From positions 1,873,001-1,937,000 of the forward strand of contig JAGGDC010000001.1 of NCBI GenBank assembly GCA_020809425.1: a DNA stretch of 64,000 nucleotides, written 5' to 3'. This document shows positions 20,165 through 30,948 of this stretch, one piece after another. Numbering within the stretch: the stretch's first letter is position 1; each line of letters opens with the position of its first letter. Below the pieces are notes generated by a model that made no database searches, was not told the origin of the DNA, and saw only the letters and a program-made list of their open reading frames with translations. Position numbers and translations under genes: made by a program. This stretch comes from Candidatus Synoicihabitans palmerolidicus (GTDB lineage: Bacteria > Verrucomicrobiota > Verrucomicrobiia > Opitutales > Opitutaceae).

Positions 20165-21647
20165 CGGATTTTTTCCCCCGCGTGGCCGAGACAGGCGATG
20201 ATCGTCTCGGTCATGCGTTTGGTTTCCTCAGGGTCCCGGACCTGGATGGAAACCACCCCCGCTTCCTTCGCCGGGTAATCATTGCCCCCCAGAAAAAAGC
20301 GCGTCGCCGATGAACACCATCTCGTCGATGGCAATACCGAGCGTATCGCGGAGTTTGCTGATGCCGTAGGCCTTATCGATGCCCTGCTGGGTCACATCAA
20401 TGGAGGTCGAGCCCCCCACGCGCACGGAAAACTCCGGGATGAGTTTATCCAAGAGAACCTTGATCTGCTTCCGCTTGGCAAAGTCGGGATCCCATTTCTT
20501 TTTCTCTTCGAGCGGCGCCTGCTGCCCCAAGGCAGAAAACGTAATCTGGCTTCCCCGGTCTTCGATGGTTTCGCCCCAAGTCTTTGCAGCTTTGAAGCCC
20601 GCAGTTTCGAGCGCCTGCTCGAGCGAGCTGACGATCTGCTTCGATTCATCGGCGCTGAAATCCTCGGAGTAGATCTTTTCCCAATCGGCGGCGAATTGGT
20701 AAAACTTCGTTCCGCAGGTGGGCAGCAGCGACAGGTTTTTCAGGTGTTCGTCGTGAGGCAGATTGGCGAGCAACTGCTCTTTAAACTGGGGCCAGTCGCC
20801 GCCTGAAATCACCGCCACCTTCGCCATGCCCAGCAGCGCGCTGAGGAGCGTGGCCATCTCGGCATCGAGCGATGCTCTGCTTTCGGCGAGCGTGCCATCC
20901 AGATCGAAAACGATGAGTTTTTTACCAACGGCGGTGCCGGCATCCTGCATGCGAGATTCCATCGGCGGATGACCCAGCGGGATCTCGCCGCCTTCGTTTT
21001 CCCAGCGCTCCACGGCCTTCTGTTTCAGGCTGGCCCGCGCAGACTCGGTGCCGGTCCCCGGCGATTCGGACGCGACGACATTCCATTGTTCGATGGCAGG
21101 CTCGTCGGGCCGATCGTGCTCGAAGCAAAGAATGCTATGCGAGGCGGTGCTGAGCAAAAACGGACGGGCCTGCTCGACGGCCAGGCCAATCCAACGGGCA
21201 GCGAGCACGCGTCCGAAATGGCCGTGCGTAAACAGCGCGACGTCGCCCGATAGGGTGCGCAAGCGAGCGATCAACCGGTCCGTCCGGATGGCGATTTGGA
21301 CCGGCGACTCGCCGTGCGACGCACCGTCGTGAAAGATCGTCCACTCCGGCCGCTCGCGGCAGATGTTGTCACCGAGTCGGCCTTCGTAGTCGCCGTAGTC
21401 CCATTCGGCGAGGTCGGGTTCAACCTCGGCCCAGGGAGCCGGCGCGGCCAAGGCACATGTTTGCCGGGCTCGCTGGAGCGGACTGGTCAGCACCCGCGAA
21501 AACGTGATGCCATGCAGGCGCACGCCCAACGCCCGAGCCTCGCCCTCCCCCTTTGCGGTCAGAGGAAGATCTGTGCGACCCGTGTGCTGGCCAGGGATGG
21601 ACCAGACGGTCTCACCAATGACGGAGGAGATGAAGGCGAAGCGTCAT
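20161..21647 (-). pseudogene. Histidine phosphatase fused to HAD-IIB phosphatase, two frameshifts
   Basis: ATG at 21647 encodes MTLRLHLLRH and, after one extra base, GETVWSIPGQHTGRTDLPLT. This rebuilds the RHGE phosphohistidine motif of the phosphoglycerate-mutase-like superfamily (residues 1-190, with VALFTHGHFGRVLAARWIGL). A HAD-IIB domain follows: motif I KKLIVFDLDGTLAES, ISGGDWPQF, and motif IV MVFIGDAL. A second shift in the T-G run near 20287 separates the last 40 residues (GNDYPAKEAGVVSIQ...). The HAD half resembles sucrose- and mannosyl-phosphate phosphatases. The two phosphatases in one chain probably dephosphorylated sugar phosphates or glycosyl products made by the neighbours. Confidence 0.78.
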
Positions 21648-21939
21648 AACAGGACCACTCCGCAGGCTTGAGCGCCCATCAGCAGTTGCGGATTCATATT
21701 AGCGTGCAGTCTACGCCAAAGCGCCGCGTGAGCGTATGGGGTCTTGCCCCACCGCACCGCGACCCGCGCCGTCCGGCAAGGGATCACGTTCAAAGACCTT
21801 CTTGCCGCCTAAATCTAAGCCGGTTTGCATGGCACTCACATGCCGAAAAAGCTTCCGCTCCCCGCAAAAATCCGGCTGCCCTTCCCGTCGCTTGGGAACC
21901 CGATGGAACCGTCACCCCGGCTCGCTCCAATGCCGAGCT

Positions 21940-22147
21940 TTACGCCATCTTGGAGAAGGAAGACATTGCGATTGTTCACCGCGTCTCTAAGTCACACCAA
22001 GCCGCAGCCATGAGCGACCAATCCCGCACCCTCGCCTCCCTGCGCGACACACTACTGCCGAAGCTATTGAGCAGGGAGCTGAGCGTGGCGGGCGGCAACT
22101 CTCCGGAATGGCCGGATAGTTCAAACCAAAGGAGACTGAACCCATGA
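21940..22147 (+). pseudogene. Restriction-modification debris: HsdS-like C-terminus
   Basis: The frame of the 21668 ORF ends with MSDQSRTLASLRDTLLPKLL and SRELSV, which matches the conserved C-terminal end of type I restriction specificity (S) subunits. Nothing of the target-recognition domains is recognisable upstream; the preceding AILEKEDIAIVHRVSKSHQ segment is of unknown origin. It lies on the opposite strand to the phosphoketolase operon and directly before a rhuM-like remnant, a pairing common in type I RM loci. Confidence 0.4.
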
Positions 22148-22780
22148 ACAAAGATTCAGAAACGCCGCCGCCGGATGGCCAGTTCCTCGTTTACCAGACG
22201 GAGGACGGAAAGCAGAAGCTTGAGGTGCGGTTCGAGGGCTAGACCGTCTGGCTCTCGCAGCAGCATATGCTCGAGCTGCTCCAGACGACCAAGCGGAACG
22301 GCAGGCAGCACCTAAAAGGCAACTTGCCGAGGGGAAGTTGGTCCAAGATTCAGTAGTAAAGGATTCCTTTACTACTGCCGACGACGGGAAGAACTACGCG
22401 ACCCGTTTCTACAATCTCGATGCCATCATACCAGACGGAGGATGGTCACACGCGCATCCAATGCCGTTTTTCAAACGAGATGCTGTGGCTAACGCAGGCG
22501 CTCATTTCCGAGCCGTTCTAAGTCCCGGTGCCGACAGTAAACGAGCATTTACGCGGATGGGTAACTGGCCGACGGGGGCAACTGTTCGGAAATTCCGAAT
22601 AGTTCGAATCGAGGGCAAGCGGGACGTGGCGCGGGAGATCGGACACTATAACCTGGAAGCCGTCCTCGCCGTCGGGTTCAGCGTGCGTAGCCACCACACA
22701 CGCAGTTCACCACCTATCACTCGGCTGCATGAACAGGCTCATGCACGGGGTGAAGGATACGAAGTTCGAGATTAAAGCCG
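22144..22780 (+). pseudogene. RhuM-family (virulence RhuM / DinD-like) remnant
   Basis: ATG at 22144 overlaps the HsdS-like stop. The frame reads GQFLVYQTEDGKQKLEVRFE, then an in-frame TAG before TVWLSQQHM, then shifts. Later pieces in other frames give DSFTTADDGKNYATRFYNLD and a second copy of the N-terminal motif (TEDGHTRIQCRFSNEMLWLT), ending with GHYNLEAVLAVGFSVRSHH. This looks like two partly overlapping rhuM remnants or a rearranged one. RhuM genes typically accompany type I RM systems. Confidence 0.6.
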
Positions 22781-22797
22781 CGGTAGCGCGGCGGATC

Positions 22798-25171
22798 TCA
22801 TGGGGTCGCGTCCCACTTCCAGTTGCGGATCTCCGGCATGTCCTGGCCGTTTTGGTTGATGTAGTGGCGGTGCTCGATGAGCTTGGCCTCGAGCTTCCGT
22901 TTTAAGGTGCGGCCTTTTTCGCCCGTGTCGGGCAGGCGGTCGATCGTGTCCATCACGAAGTGGAAGCGGTCGAGATCGTTGAGCACGGTCATGTCGAAGG
23001 GCGTCGTGATCGTGCCCTCTTCCTTGTAACCGCGAACATGAAAGTTTCTGTGATTGGCTCGTCGATACGTCAATTGGTGGATCAACGACGGGTAGGCATG
23101 GAAGGCAAAGATGACGGGCTTGTCCGCCGTGAAGAGCGCGTCGAAGTCGGTGTCGTTCAGGCCGTGCGGATGCTCGCTCTCCGGCTGGAGTTTCATGACG
23201 TCGACCACATTGACCACGCGGACTTCAAGCTCGGGCAAATGCTCCCGCAGGATCGAGACCGCGGCGAGCGTCTCCAGGGTGGGCACGTCGCCACAGCAGG
23301 CCATGACGACGTCGGGCGTAGCGCTTTCGTCGTTGCTGGCCCATTCCCAGACGCCAATGCCGGCCGCGCAGTGCTTGGCAGCGGCGTCCATCGTCAGCCA
23401 TTGCGGCGCGGGGTGTTTGCCGGCGATCACGACGTTCACGTAGTGTCGGCTGCGCAGGCAGTGATCCATGATCGACAGCAGGCAGTTGGCGTTCGGCGGC
23501 AGATAAACCCTCACGACCGACGTCTTCTTGTTCACAACGTGATCGATGAAGCCGGGATCCTGATGGGTGAACCCGTTGTGATCCTGGCGCCAGACGTGCG
23601 ACGCGAGCAGGTAGTTCAACGAGGCGATTTTGTGGCGCCACGGCAGGCCGGCCGTGACCTTGAGCCACTTGGCGTGCTGATTGAACATCGAATCGACGAT
23701 GTGGATGAACGCTTCGTAGCAGTTGAAGAGGCCGTGCCGTCCGGTAAGGAGATAGCCTTCGAGCCAGCCTTCGCACTGATGCTCGCTGAGAATTTCCATC
23801 ACACGTCCTTGGCACGCCAGAAACCCGTCATGCGGCAACACGGCCGCTTCCCATTGGCGGTCCGTCGTTTTGAAAAACGCTTCCAAGCCGTTGGACAACG
23901 TTTCCTTGGGGCCGAAGACGCGGAAGTTCCGTTGGGTTTCATTTTGCTTCGCCACGTCGCGCAGAAACGGTCCGAGCACATGGGTGTCGCCGAGACCGGG
24001 CGCACCCGGCACGGGCACGATGGCGGCGTAGTTGCGATAGTCGGGCATGCGCAGATCCCGGAGTAACTTGCCGCCGTTGGCATGCGAATTCGCGCCCATG
24101 CGACGATCGCCCTTGGGCGCCAACTCGGCCAGCTCCGGTCTCAAGCGGCCTTGCTCGTCAAAGAGCTCCTGCGGTCGATAACTGCGCAGCCACGCGTCCA
24201 GCATGCTAAGATGTTCGGGATGCGTCCGGGGATCAGACAGCGGCACCTGATGCGCGCGGAACGAGCCTGCGATCTGCTGGCTGTCTATCCAAGTCGGACT
24301 GGTCCAACCCTTGGGCGCAATGAGTACGATCATGGGCCAGCGGGGACGCGTGCCGTTGTCGAGCACACGGGCCTCGTGCTGGAGACGTTGGGTGTCGCCC
24401 ACCCCAACTCCATCGTGGCCGCCATCGCTTCGTGCATGACCGCATGGTCGGCGTGGTAGTCCACGAAATACGGCGTCCAACCGTAGCCCCGGAACAACTG
24501 CTCCAGTTCGTCGCGCGTGATTCGGGCCAAGATCGTGGGATTCGAAATCTTGTAGCCGTTGAGATGCAGGATCGGCAGCACCGCACCGTCGGTGACCGGA
24601 CTCAGAAATTTATTGGAATGCCAGGCGGTGGCGAGCGGACCGGTTTCCGCTTCGCCGTTGCCGACCACGCAGGCGACGATCAAGTCGGGATTGTCGAACA
24701 CTGCGCCGAAGGAATGACTGAGCGAATAACCCAGTTCCCCCCCCCCCTCGTGGATCGACCCCGGCGTCTCCGGCGCCGCGTGACTGGGAATGCTGCCGGG
24801 AAAGGAAAACTGGAGGAACAGCTTCTGCAGCCCGGCCTCATCCTGACTGATGTCCGGGTAGACCTCGCTGTAGGTGCCTTCCAAATACGTGTTGCCCACG
24901 ACGGCCGGACCACCGTGACCGGGCCCGGACACGTAGATCATGTCGAGGTCATGCGCCTTGATGACGCGATTGAGGTACGCGTAGATGAAGTTCTGTCCCG
25001 GGGTCGTGCCCCAATGGCCAAGCAGCATGTGCTTCACGTCGTTGATCGCGAGTGGCCGGCGCAGCAGCGGGTTGTCGAACAGGTAAATCTGGCCGACCGA
25101 GAGGTAGTTTGCCGCTCGCCAATAGGCGTCGATTCTGCGGAGCAAGTCTGGTGTAAGGGTGTTCGTTTTCA
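22798..25171 (-). pseudogene. xfp: Phosphoketolase (Xfp), one frameshift
   Basis: ATG at 25171 ([20 protein letters not shown]) starts the protein. The ThDP-binding first half contains [59 protein letters not shown] and [21 protein letters not shown] shift near 24390 separates it from the rest, which is fully open for more than 500 residues ([33 protein letters not shown]-like [30 protein letters not shown]). Combined length near 790 residues is normal. The enzyme cleaves xylulose-5-P or fructose-6-P to acetyl-P plus an aldose phosphate; ackA lies upstream in the same operon and would convert acetyl-P to acetate and ATP. Confidence 0.9.
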
Positions 25172-25232
25172 TGCGTACTGAGGATGTTTGATCGCGATGA
25201 TCCGCCGGTCCGGGGCGGATCACCGGCGAAGG

Positions 25233-25361
25233 TTATTTTCGAGTGAGTTTTATGACCACCAGGACGAGAATGACGAAGACGAGCAGGCCGATCGCCGGCC
25301 CCAGCCACATGCCGCCGCTGTGCATCCAGCCACTCATCCATCCGTGGTTAGAGTTCATCAT
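25233..25361 (-). CDS. Small single-pass membrane protein in the phosphoketolase operon
   Basis: A 42-residue ORF below the track's size limit. It begins MMNSNHGWMSGWMHSGGMWL, followed by a strong hydrophobic helix (GLLVFVILVLVVIKL) and a basic end (TRK). The Met/His/Gly/Trp-rich N-terminus resembles small membrane proteins found beside stress or metal genes. It lies 61 bp upstream of xfp and downstream of the dodecin remnant, same strand. It is the only apparently intact member of the operon. Function unknown. Confidence 0.55.
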   Translation of the reverse strand: MMNSNHGWMSGWMHSGGMWLGPAIGLLVFVILVLVVIKLTRK

Positions 25362-25404
25362 GATGTTGGGTCCGCGTGGGGGGCGTGATCGGTGGGCGAG
25401 CGGG

Positions 25405-25630
25405 TCATTTCTTGCCCGGACCCTCCAAGGCGAAGCGGATCTTCAACGTTACCTGCCAGTGACGGACTTTGCCTTTTTAGATGTTGCCGCGCGTATCGAT
25501 CACCTGGAACCAGCTCAAATGCTTGACGGTTTGAGTGGGCGCGCTGAATGGCCAGGTTCACCGCGTCTTCGATGGACGTGGAGGATGTGCCAGTGAGTTC
25601 GATGATTTTTTAGACGGTTGGATCTTTCAT
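25405..25630 (-). pseudogene. Dodecin (flavin-binding), broken
   Basis: The start MKDPTV is followed by TAA where a Tyr is expected, then KIIELTGTSSTSIEDAVNLA, the dodecin signature. A frameshift leads to HLSWFQVIDTRGNI, a second stop (TAA, probably from GAA), and KGKVRHWQVTLKIRFALEG. Length about 73 residues, right for this dodecameric flavin-storage protein. Three lesions. Dodecins are frequent companions of stress operons. Confidence 0.75.
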
Positions 25631-25757
25631 AAAAACAAGCAGGGATGCGGTGACCAACGTTCGTTCCCCCTAGGACGAGGAGACACTTACGATAGTGAAC
25701 CTACGCCCGCCTGGTGCCCATGGGGTCTATCCCTACTTCAATCGGGGGCGGGGCCTC

Positions 25758-26942
25758 TCAGATGGTTTCGTTCGTTCGGAGTTTGAGCACATCGCCAACC
25801 GAGCGCGCGATCATTTGTTCCTCGTCGGTGGGAATGACCCGCACATTCACTTCTGCAGAATCCGTCGATATCAATCGGCGTTTTTCCGATTGCGGGAGCG
25901 ATGCAGTTTGATGCCTAGAAACTCGAGGCCCGTGCAAATACGCTCCCGGATGATCGGCGCGTTTTCACCGATACCACCGGAAAAAACGAGCGTATCCAAC
26001 CCACCGAGCGCAGCGGCATAAGCGCCGATTCACTTCTTGGCCTGGTAGCAAAATCGCTCAATGGCCTCGGCCGCGCGCACGTCCTCAGCCTCGCGGTCGA
26101 GCAGATCGCGCACATCCGATCTCGATTCGGAGACGCCGAATAAGCCCGACTCGTGGTTCACCATGTGTTCGAACTGCCCGGGCGTCATCTTTTCGCGGCG
26201 CGAAAGAAACGACAGCAGACCCGGATCCAGCTCGCCGACGCGCGTGCTCTCTTATCACGAGGCCGGCCGCCGGCGTGAAGCCCATGCTGGTGTCGATGCT
26301 CTTGCCGTCGCGCACGGCGGCGAGGCTCGCCCCGTTGCCGAGATGAGCGAGGATGACGCGGTCGCGCTTCGCCGCCGGATCACCAAGACGGGCGAGTTCC
26401 TCCATCAAAAAAGCGTAGGATAAACCTTAAAACCCGTAGCGTTCGACACCTTTGGCCGCGTAGCGCCGCGGGATGGGCAGGAGCCTGGCCACGCGTGGCA
26501 TCGTGTGGTGAAAAGCCGTGTCGAAACACGCCACTTGGGGCAGACGGGGATGGCGGCGACGGATCGCCTCGATCAGTTCGATCTCACGCGGGAGGTGCTC
26601 CGGGTCTTAGGGCGTGATACGGGGCAACTCCGCCAGATACTTCGGAGTGACACGGACCGGTGCGGTATGATGCATGCCATGCACCACCCGATGTCCAACC
26701 GCGCGGAGAGACGAACAGTACGGTTCCTGCTCGAGCCATCTGATCAGGAATTCGGCCGCCGTGCGATGATCGGACGCCTTTAGTCGCACCGGCGATGCGA
26801 CCACGCCGGCCGCATCGACGGAGACCAGATTGGTGCCAGTCAGGCCGATGCGATCAATCCGTCCCGAGCATGACGGCTGGGAGGCACCCGGTTCAAACCA
26901 AGCGAAGCGAATGCTGGATAACCCCCCGTTCAGCGTGAGCAC
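25758..26942 (-). pseudogene. ackA: Acetate kinase, heavily decayed
   Basis: First gene of the minus arm. The fragment at 26942 gives LTLNGGLSSIRFAWFE (phosphate-1-like), then AVGHRVVHGMHHTAPVRVTP, ending in TAA after LPRITP. The frame continues with [12 protein letters not shown], another TAA, then [20 protein letters not shown] (catalytic core) and [10 protein letters not shown] shift follows; [15 protein letters not shown] is in the last piece together with a TGA in place of Trp ([13 protein letters not shown]). At least three nonsense codons and one frameshift. It would have used acetyl-P from phosphoketolase to make ATP. Confidence 0.88.
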
Positions 26943-27087
26943 GTGGGGCCGAGGAAAAGCGTTGGAGGGGGATGCGGGAAGACGGTCGATGCGCCATCAT
27001 GCCGATCGTCACCCCTGCTGACCATGGGGTGTTCAGCTACGGTTGTGGTTCCCCGGTTCAGCCGCGCTTCACGTAGGGTTTAACCCC

Positions 27088-29480
27088 ATGGCTATTCCCT
27101 CGGGGTTGCGCACATTATGCGCCACGCCACCGCTCCCGCAGCTGGGCCCCTTTTCCGTGCCACAAACAACTCTCTCTCTCTTCTCCGATCGACGCTGGCC
27201 ACCCGCCAAGAAGATCGCCTTCATCGGTAGCTATCCGCCTCGCCAATGCGGCATCGCTACGTTCACGGAGGAGCTCCGCCGGGCAGTAGTTGCCCATGGG
27301 GGGCACCGAGGCGTGTGCGGTCGTCGCTATCAACGACGGCGCGGAAAACTACGCCTACCCACCGGAGGTCATCTTTGAGATCAATGAGCAGGATATCGCG
27401 AGCTACGAACGCGCCGCCGAATTGCTTAATCAGTCCGGCATCAACGTTGTGTGCCTACAGCACGAATTCGTGATCTTCGGCGGCAGCGCAGGTGGCCATA
27501 TCCTGGCGCTCCTCCGGACCCTAAAAATGCCTGTGGTCACCACGCTGCACACGTTGCTGCGCGATCCCGGTCCGGAACAGCAGCGCGTCATGGAAGCCTT
27601 GATCAAAGTTTCCGCCCGGCTCGTCGTCATGACCGAGCGGGGACGCCGGTTCCTGCGCGAGATCTACAACGCGCCCGCCGACAAGATCGACATCATCGCG
27701 CATGGCATCCACGACGTGCCTTTCGAGGAACCAGATCGTTTCAAAACCCTCTTCGCGGTGGACGACCGCCCGGTGCTGCTGACCTTCGGTTTGCTCTCGC
27801 CCAACAAAGGCATCGAGCAAGTCCTCAACGCCCTGCCCGCCATCATCGCGGCATTTCCCCGAACCGTGTATCTCGTGCTCGGCGCCACCCACCCAAATCT
27901 CGTGCGCGAACACGGGGAAGATTATCGCCTGGGCCTGGAGCGTCTGGCCAAGAACAACGGCGTCGAGCAAAACGTAATTTTCTATAACCGTTACGTGGAC
28001 CTGCTCGAGTTGAAGGACTTCATCGGCGCGGCCGACGTCTATGTCACCCCTTATCAGAACGAGCGTCAGATCGTCTCCGGCACGCTCGCCTACGCGTTTG
28101 GCGCGGGTAAGGCCGTGGTCTCGCCCCCCCCTACTGGCACGCCGGCGAGCTGCTCGATCATGGACTCGGCGTGTTGGTTCCGTTCGGCGACAGCGATGCC
28201 ATCGCCCGCGAAGTGTGCGATCTGTTGCGCGACGAACCCCGCCGGCTGACCATGCGGCAAAACGCCTACCGGGTCGGTCGCGATATGGTGTGGAGCCGTT
28301 CGGCCGCCCATTATCTGAGGAGCTTCGCGACCGCGCGCACCGTGTATGCGGACACCCAACGACGCACGCTGCTCGTGCGCACGCTCGCCGAGGCGCCGAT
28401 GCATCTACCGACGCTCAACCTCAACCACGTGCGACGCATGAGCGACCCGACCGGCATGATGCAACACGCATTGTATTCGGTTCCTAACTACTCCCACGGT
28501 TACTGCACCGACGACAATGCTCGCGCCCTCATGCTCACCCTGCTCTGGACGCAGCTCGGTGAGACCCAGCGGGTCATCAGCGCGCTCACCACAACCTACA
28601 CCGCCTTTCTGGCCCACGCGTTCAATCCCGATCAGCGACGTTTCCTCAACTTCATGAGCTACGACCGTCGCTGGCTCGAGACCCAGGGCTCGGAAGATTC
28701 TCATGGCCGGGCCCTCTGGGCACTGGGCGTGTGCGTCAGGCGATCGCGGCTGCCGCCTCCTGGCGGGCCAATTGTTTGCCGTCGCGCTGCCCACGATCAC
28801 CGCCCTGGTGCATCCCCGCACCTGGGCCTTCGCCCTGCTTGGTATCCACGAATACCTGACACACTATCCCGACGACGGTGCCGCCAACCGGATTCGAACC
28901 GTATTGGCGGAACGCTTGATGACCCGCTTTGTGGAGCACGCCCGGGACGACTGGCAGTGGTTGGCTGACCGACGCCACCTACGATAACGCCCGCCTCCCT
29001 CACGCCCTCATCCAGTGTGGCCACGCCACCGACCAGCCGGCGATGGTGGAAACCGGCCTCGCGGCGCTGCACTGGCTCCTGCAAATCCAGACCTCTCCTC
29101 TCGGTATTTTCCAACCAATCGGTTCCGACTGCTTCTGTCACCGCAACGGCACCCGCGCCTTCTTCGATCAGCAACCGGTCGAAGTGCAGGCCACGGGGTG
29201 TGCCTGCCTCGAGGCCTTTCGCACCACCTCGGATCCGCTCTGGCTCGAACGCGCTCACGTGGTGTTTGAGTGGTTTCTCGGCCGCAACGATCTCTCCCTC
29301 ATGCTCTACGATACCAAAACCGGCGGCTGCCGCGATGCCCTCCACTCCGACCGCGTCAACGAGAACCAGGGGGCCGAGTCCACCCTGGCATTTCATCTGG
29401 CCCGGGCCGAACTCCAGCTCGTGCACAACGACCTGGCCGCGTTCTCGCATTCGGCGCCCGTCCTGGAGGTGGCGCTATGA
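27088..29480 (+). pseudogene. Glycosyltransferase (GT4-like) fused to a C-terminal glycan-processing-like domain, decayed
   Basis: ATG at 27088; first gene of the plus arm. The GT-B N-half has KKIAFIGSYPPRQCGIATFT and VVCLQHEFVIFGG; the C-half has VLLTFGLLSPNKGIEQVLNA, VYLVLGATHPNLVREHGEDY and ADVYVTPYQNERQIVSGTLA. About 380 residues of a second domain follow (MMQHALYSVPNYSHGYCTDD, AFNPDQRRFLNFMSYDRRWL, ENQGAESTLAFHLARAELQL), which looks like an alpha/alpha-toroid hydrolase-like module. Frameshifts occur near 27300, 28125, 28730 and 28970. Original length about 790 residues. The stop overlaps the next ATG (ATGA). Confidence 0.8.
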
Positions 29481-30929
29481 TTCCACTCACTCCACCCGTC
29501 TGCCCGATCGTCAACCGCACCAACATTTTCATCAACCCGGATCGCAAACGTGTACTCATCCGGCCGTTCTCACCCGGCAACGAACAGCGCATCCTGAAGA
29601 TCATCGCGCGTCTGCTCGCTCTATCAGAGCCCGAGATCGAACATCTCCTGACGCAGGTGCTGAGGGAGTTCTCAGACCGCCATCAGAAGACGAAACACAT
29701 CTTCATGGAGCGCTTCGAGTTTTGCGCCCGCATCTGGTGACCGACCGCGAACTGAGCGAAGCGCGCAAACTCGTCATTGGTTCGTATTTTACACACGAAT
29801 ACTCACTGGAGGCGGCGGCACTCTTTAATCCGTCCATCGTCTTGCATCCCGACCAGTCGGAACTGCCCACCGGCTCGATCCGTTTCGTGCTCAGTCTGCG
29901 CGCCACCGGAGAGGGTCACATTTCTTCGATCACGTTCCGCACGGGCGTGGTCGATACGAACAACCAGATTACCATCATCACGCCCACGCGCTTCGTGACC
30001 GAACCCCATGCGGTGCTGGATGCTCCCTATACGAAGTCGCAATTTTTACGCCAACTCGCCGAGTTGCGTTTCGCCGGAGAATTCACCCGCCACACCATGG
30101 ATGAGCTCCCCGCAACGGTTACCCTGCCGAAGTTGAAGGCTGCCATCGCTTTCGGGCGGAATCAGCTGATCGATGGCGAGCTCAACGGCTCGGCGGTGGC
30201 GGCACCGGCGATTCTCGACCTGGCCCATTCCAATTATCAGGTACGTTTCCCGGCCGACTACCGGATGTCGGAACGCGTGATCTTCCCCCGTTCGCCGAGC
30301 CAGCGCAATGGCATCGAGGACGCACGGTTCGTCTTGTTTCAGCACGACCGATGGCACGCGATCCTACTTCGCGACCTACACGGCCTATGACGGGCGGATG
30401 ACACACCCCCAGCTGCTCGAAACCACCGACTTCCTGGACTTCAAATTCATCACACTGAGCGGAGCCACCGTGCAGAATAAAGGCATGGCCCTGTTCCCGA
30501 GAAAAATCAGTGGCCGCTACGCCATGGTCTCACGGCAGGACAACGAGAACATCTTCCTCATGTTTTCCGACGACCTCCATTTCTGGCGCACCGCGACGAT
30601 CATTCTCAAGCCCACCTACCCCTGGGAATTCGTCCAACTCGGCAACTGCGGGTCACCCATCGAGACCGCGCAAGGCTGGCTGGTGTTGAGCCACGGGGTC
30701 GGGCCGATGCGCAAGTATTCCATCGGCGCGTTTCTGCTCGACCTCGAAGACCCCACGAAAGTGATCGGCCGCCTGGAGTCGCCGCTGATCACCCCCCGCG
30801 AGGACGAACGCGAAGGCTACGTGCCCAACGTCGTCTACTCGTGCGCTAATCATCCCGTATGCGGTATCCGATCACGCCACCCGCTTCGCCACCATCGGGC
30901 TCGACGTAGTCCTCGCCGCAATGGTCTGA
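29477..30929 (+). pseudogene. GH130-like glycosidase-related protein (long form), decayed
   Basis: ATG at 29477 overlaps the glycosyltransferase stop. Pieces: VCPIVNRTNIFINPDRKRVL and IRPFSPGNEQRILKIIARLL, then (shift near 29715) EARKLVIGSYFTHEYSLEAA and LFNPSIVLHPDQSELPTGSI, RNGIEDARFVLFQ, then (shift near 30360) YFATYTAYDGRMTHPQLLET, NKGMALFPRKISGRYAMVSR, GNCGSPIETAQGWLVLSHGV and EREGYVPNVVYSC. A final shift precedes the end. Length about 485 residues. It is a second, longer GH130-like paralog of the one at 19046. Together with the GT it suggests synthesis and turnover of a specific glycan. Confidence 0.8.
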
Positions 30930-30948
30930 ACACACGCGCTACCCACCG

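Noticed and set aside
24082-24459. Plus-strand ORFs inside xfp, ackA, gcvP and the GH130-like genes
   Set aside because: They mirror real minus- or plus-strand coding frames and show no domain features; they are shadow frames typical of GC-rich DNA.
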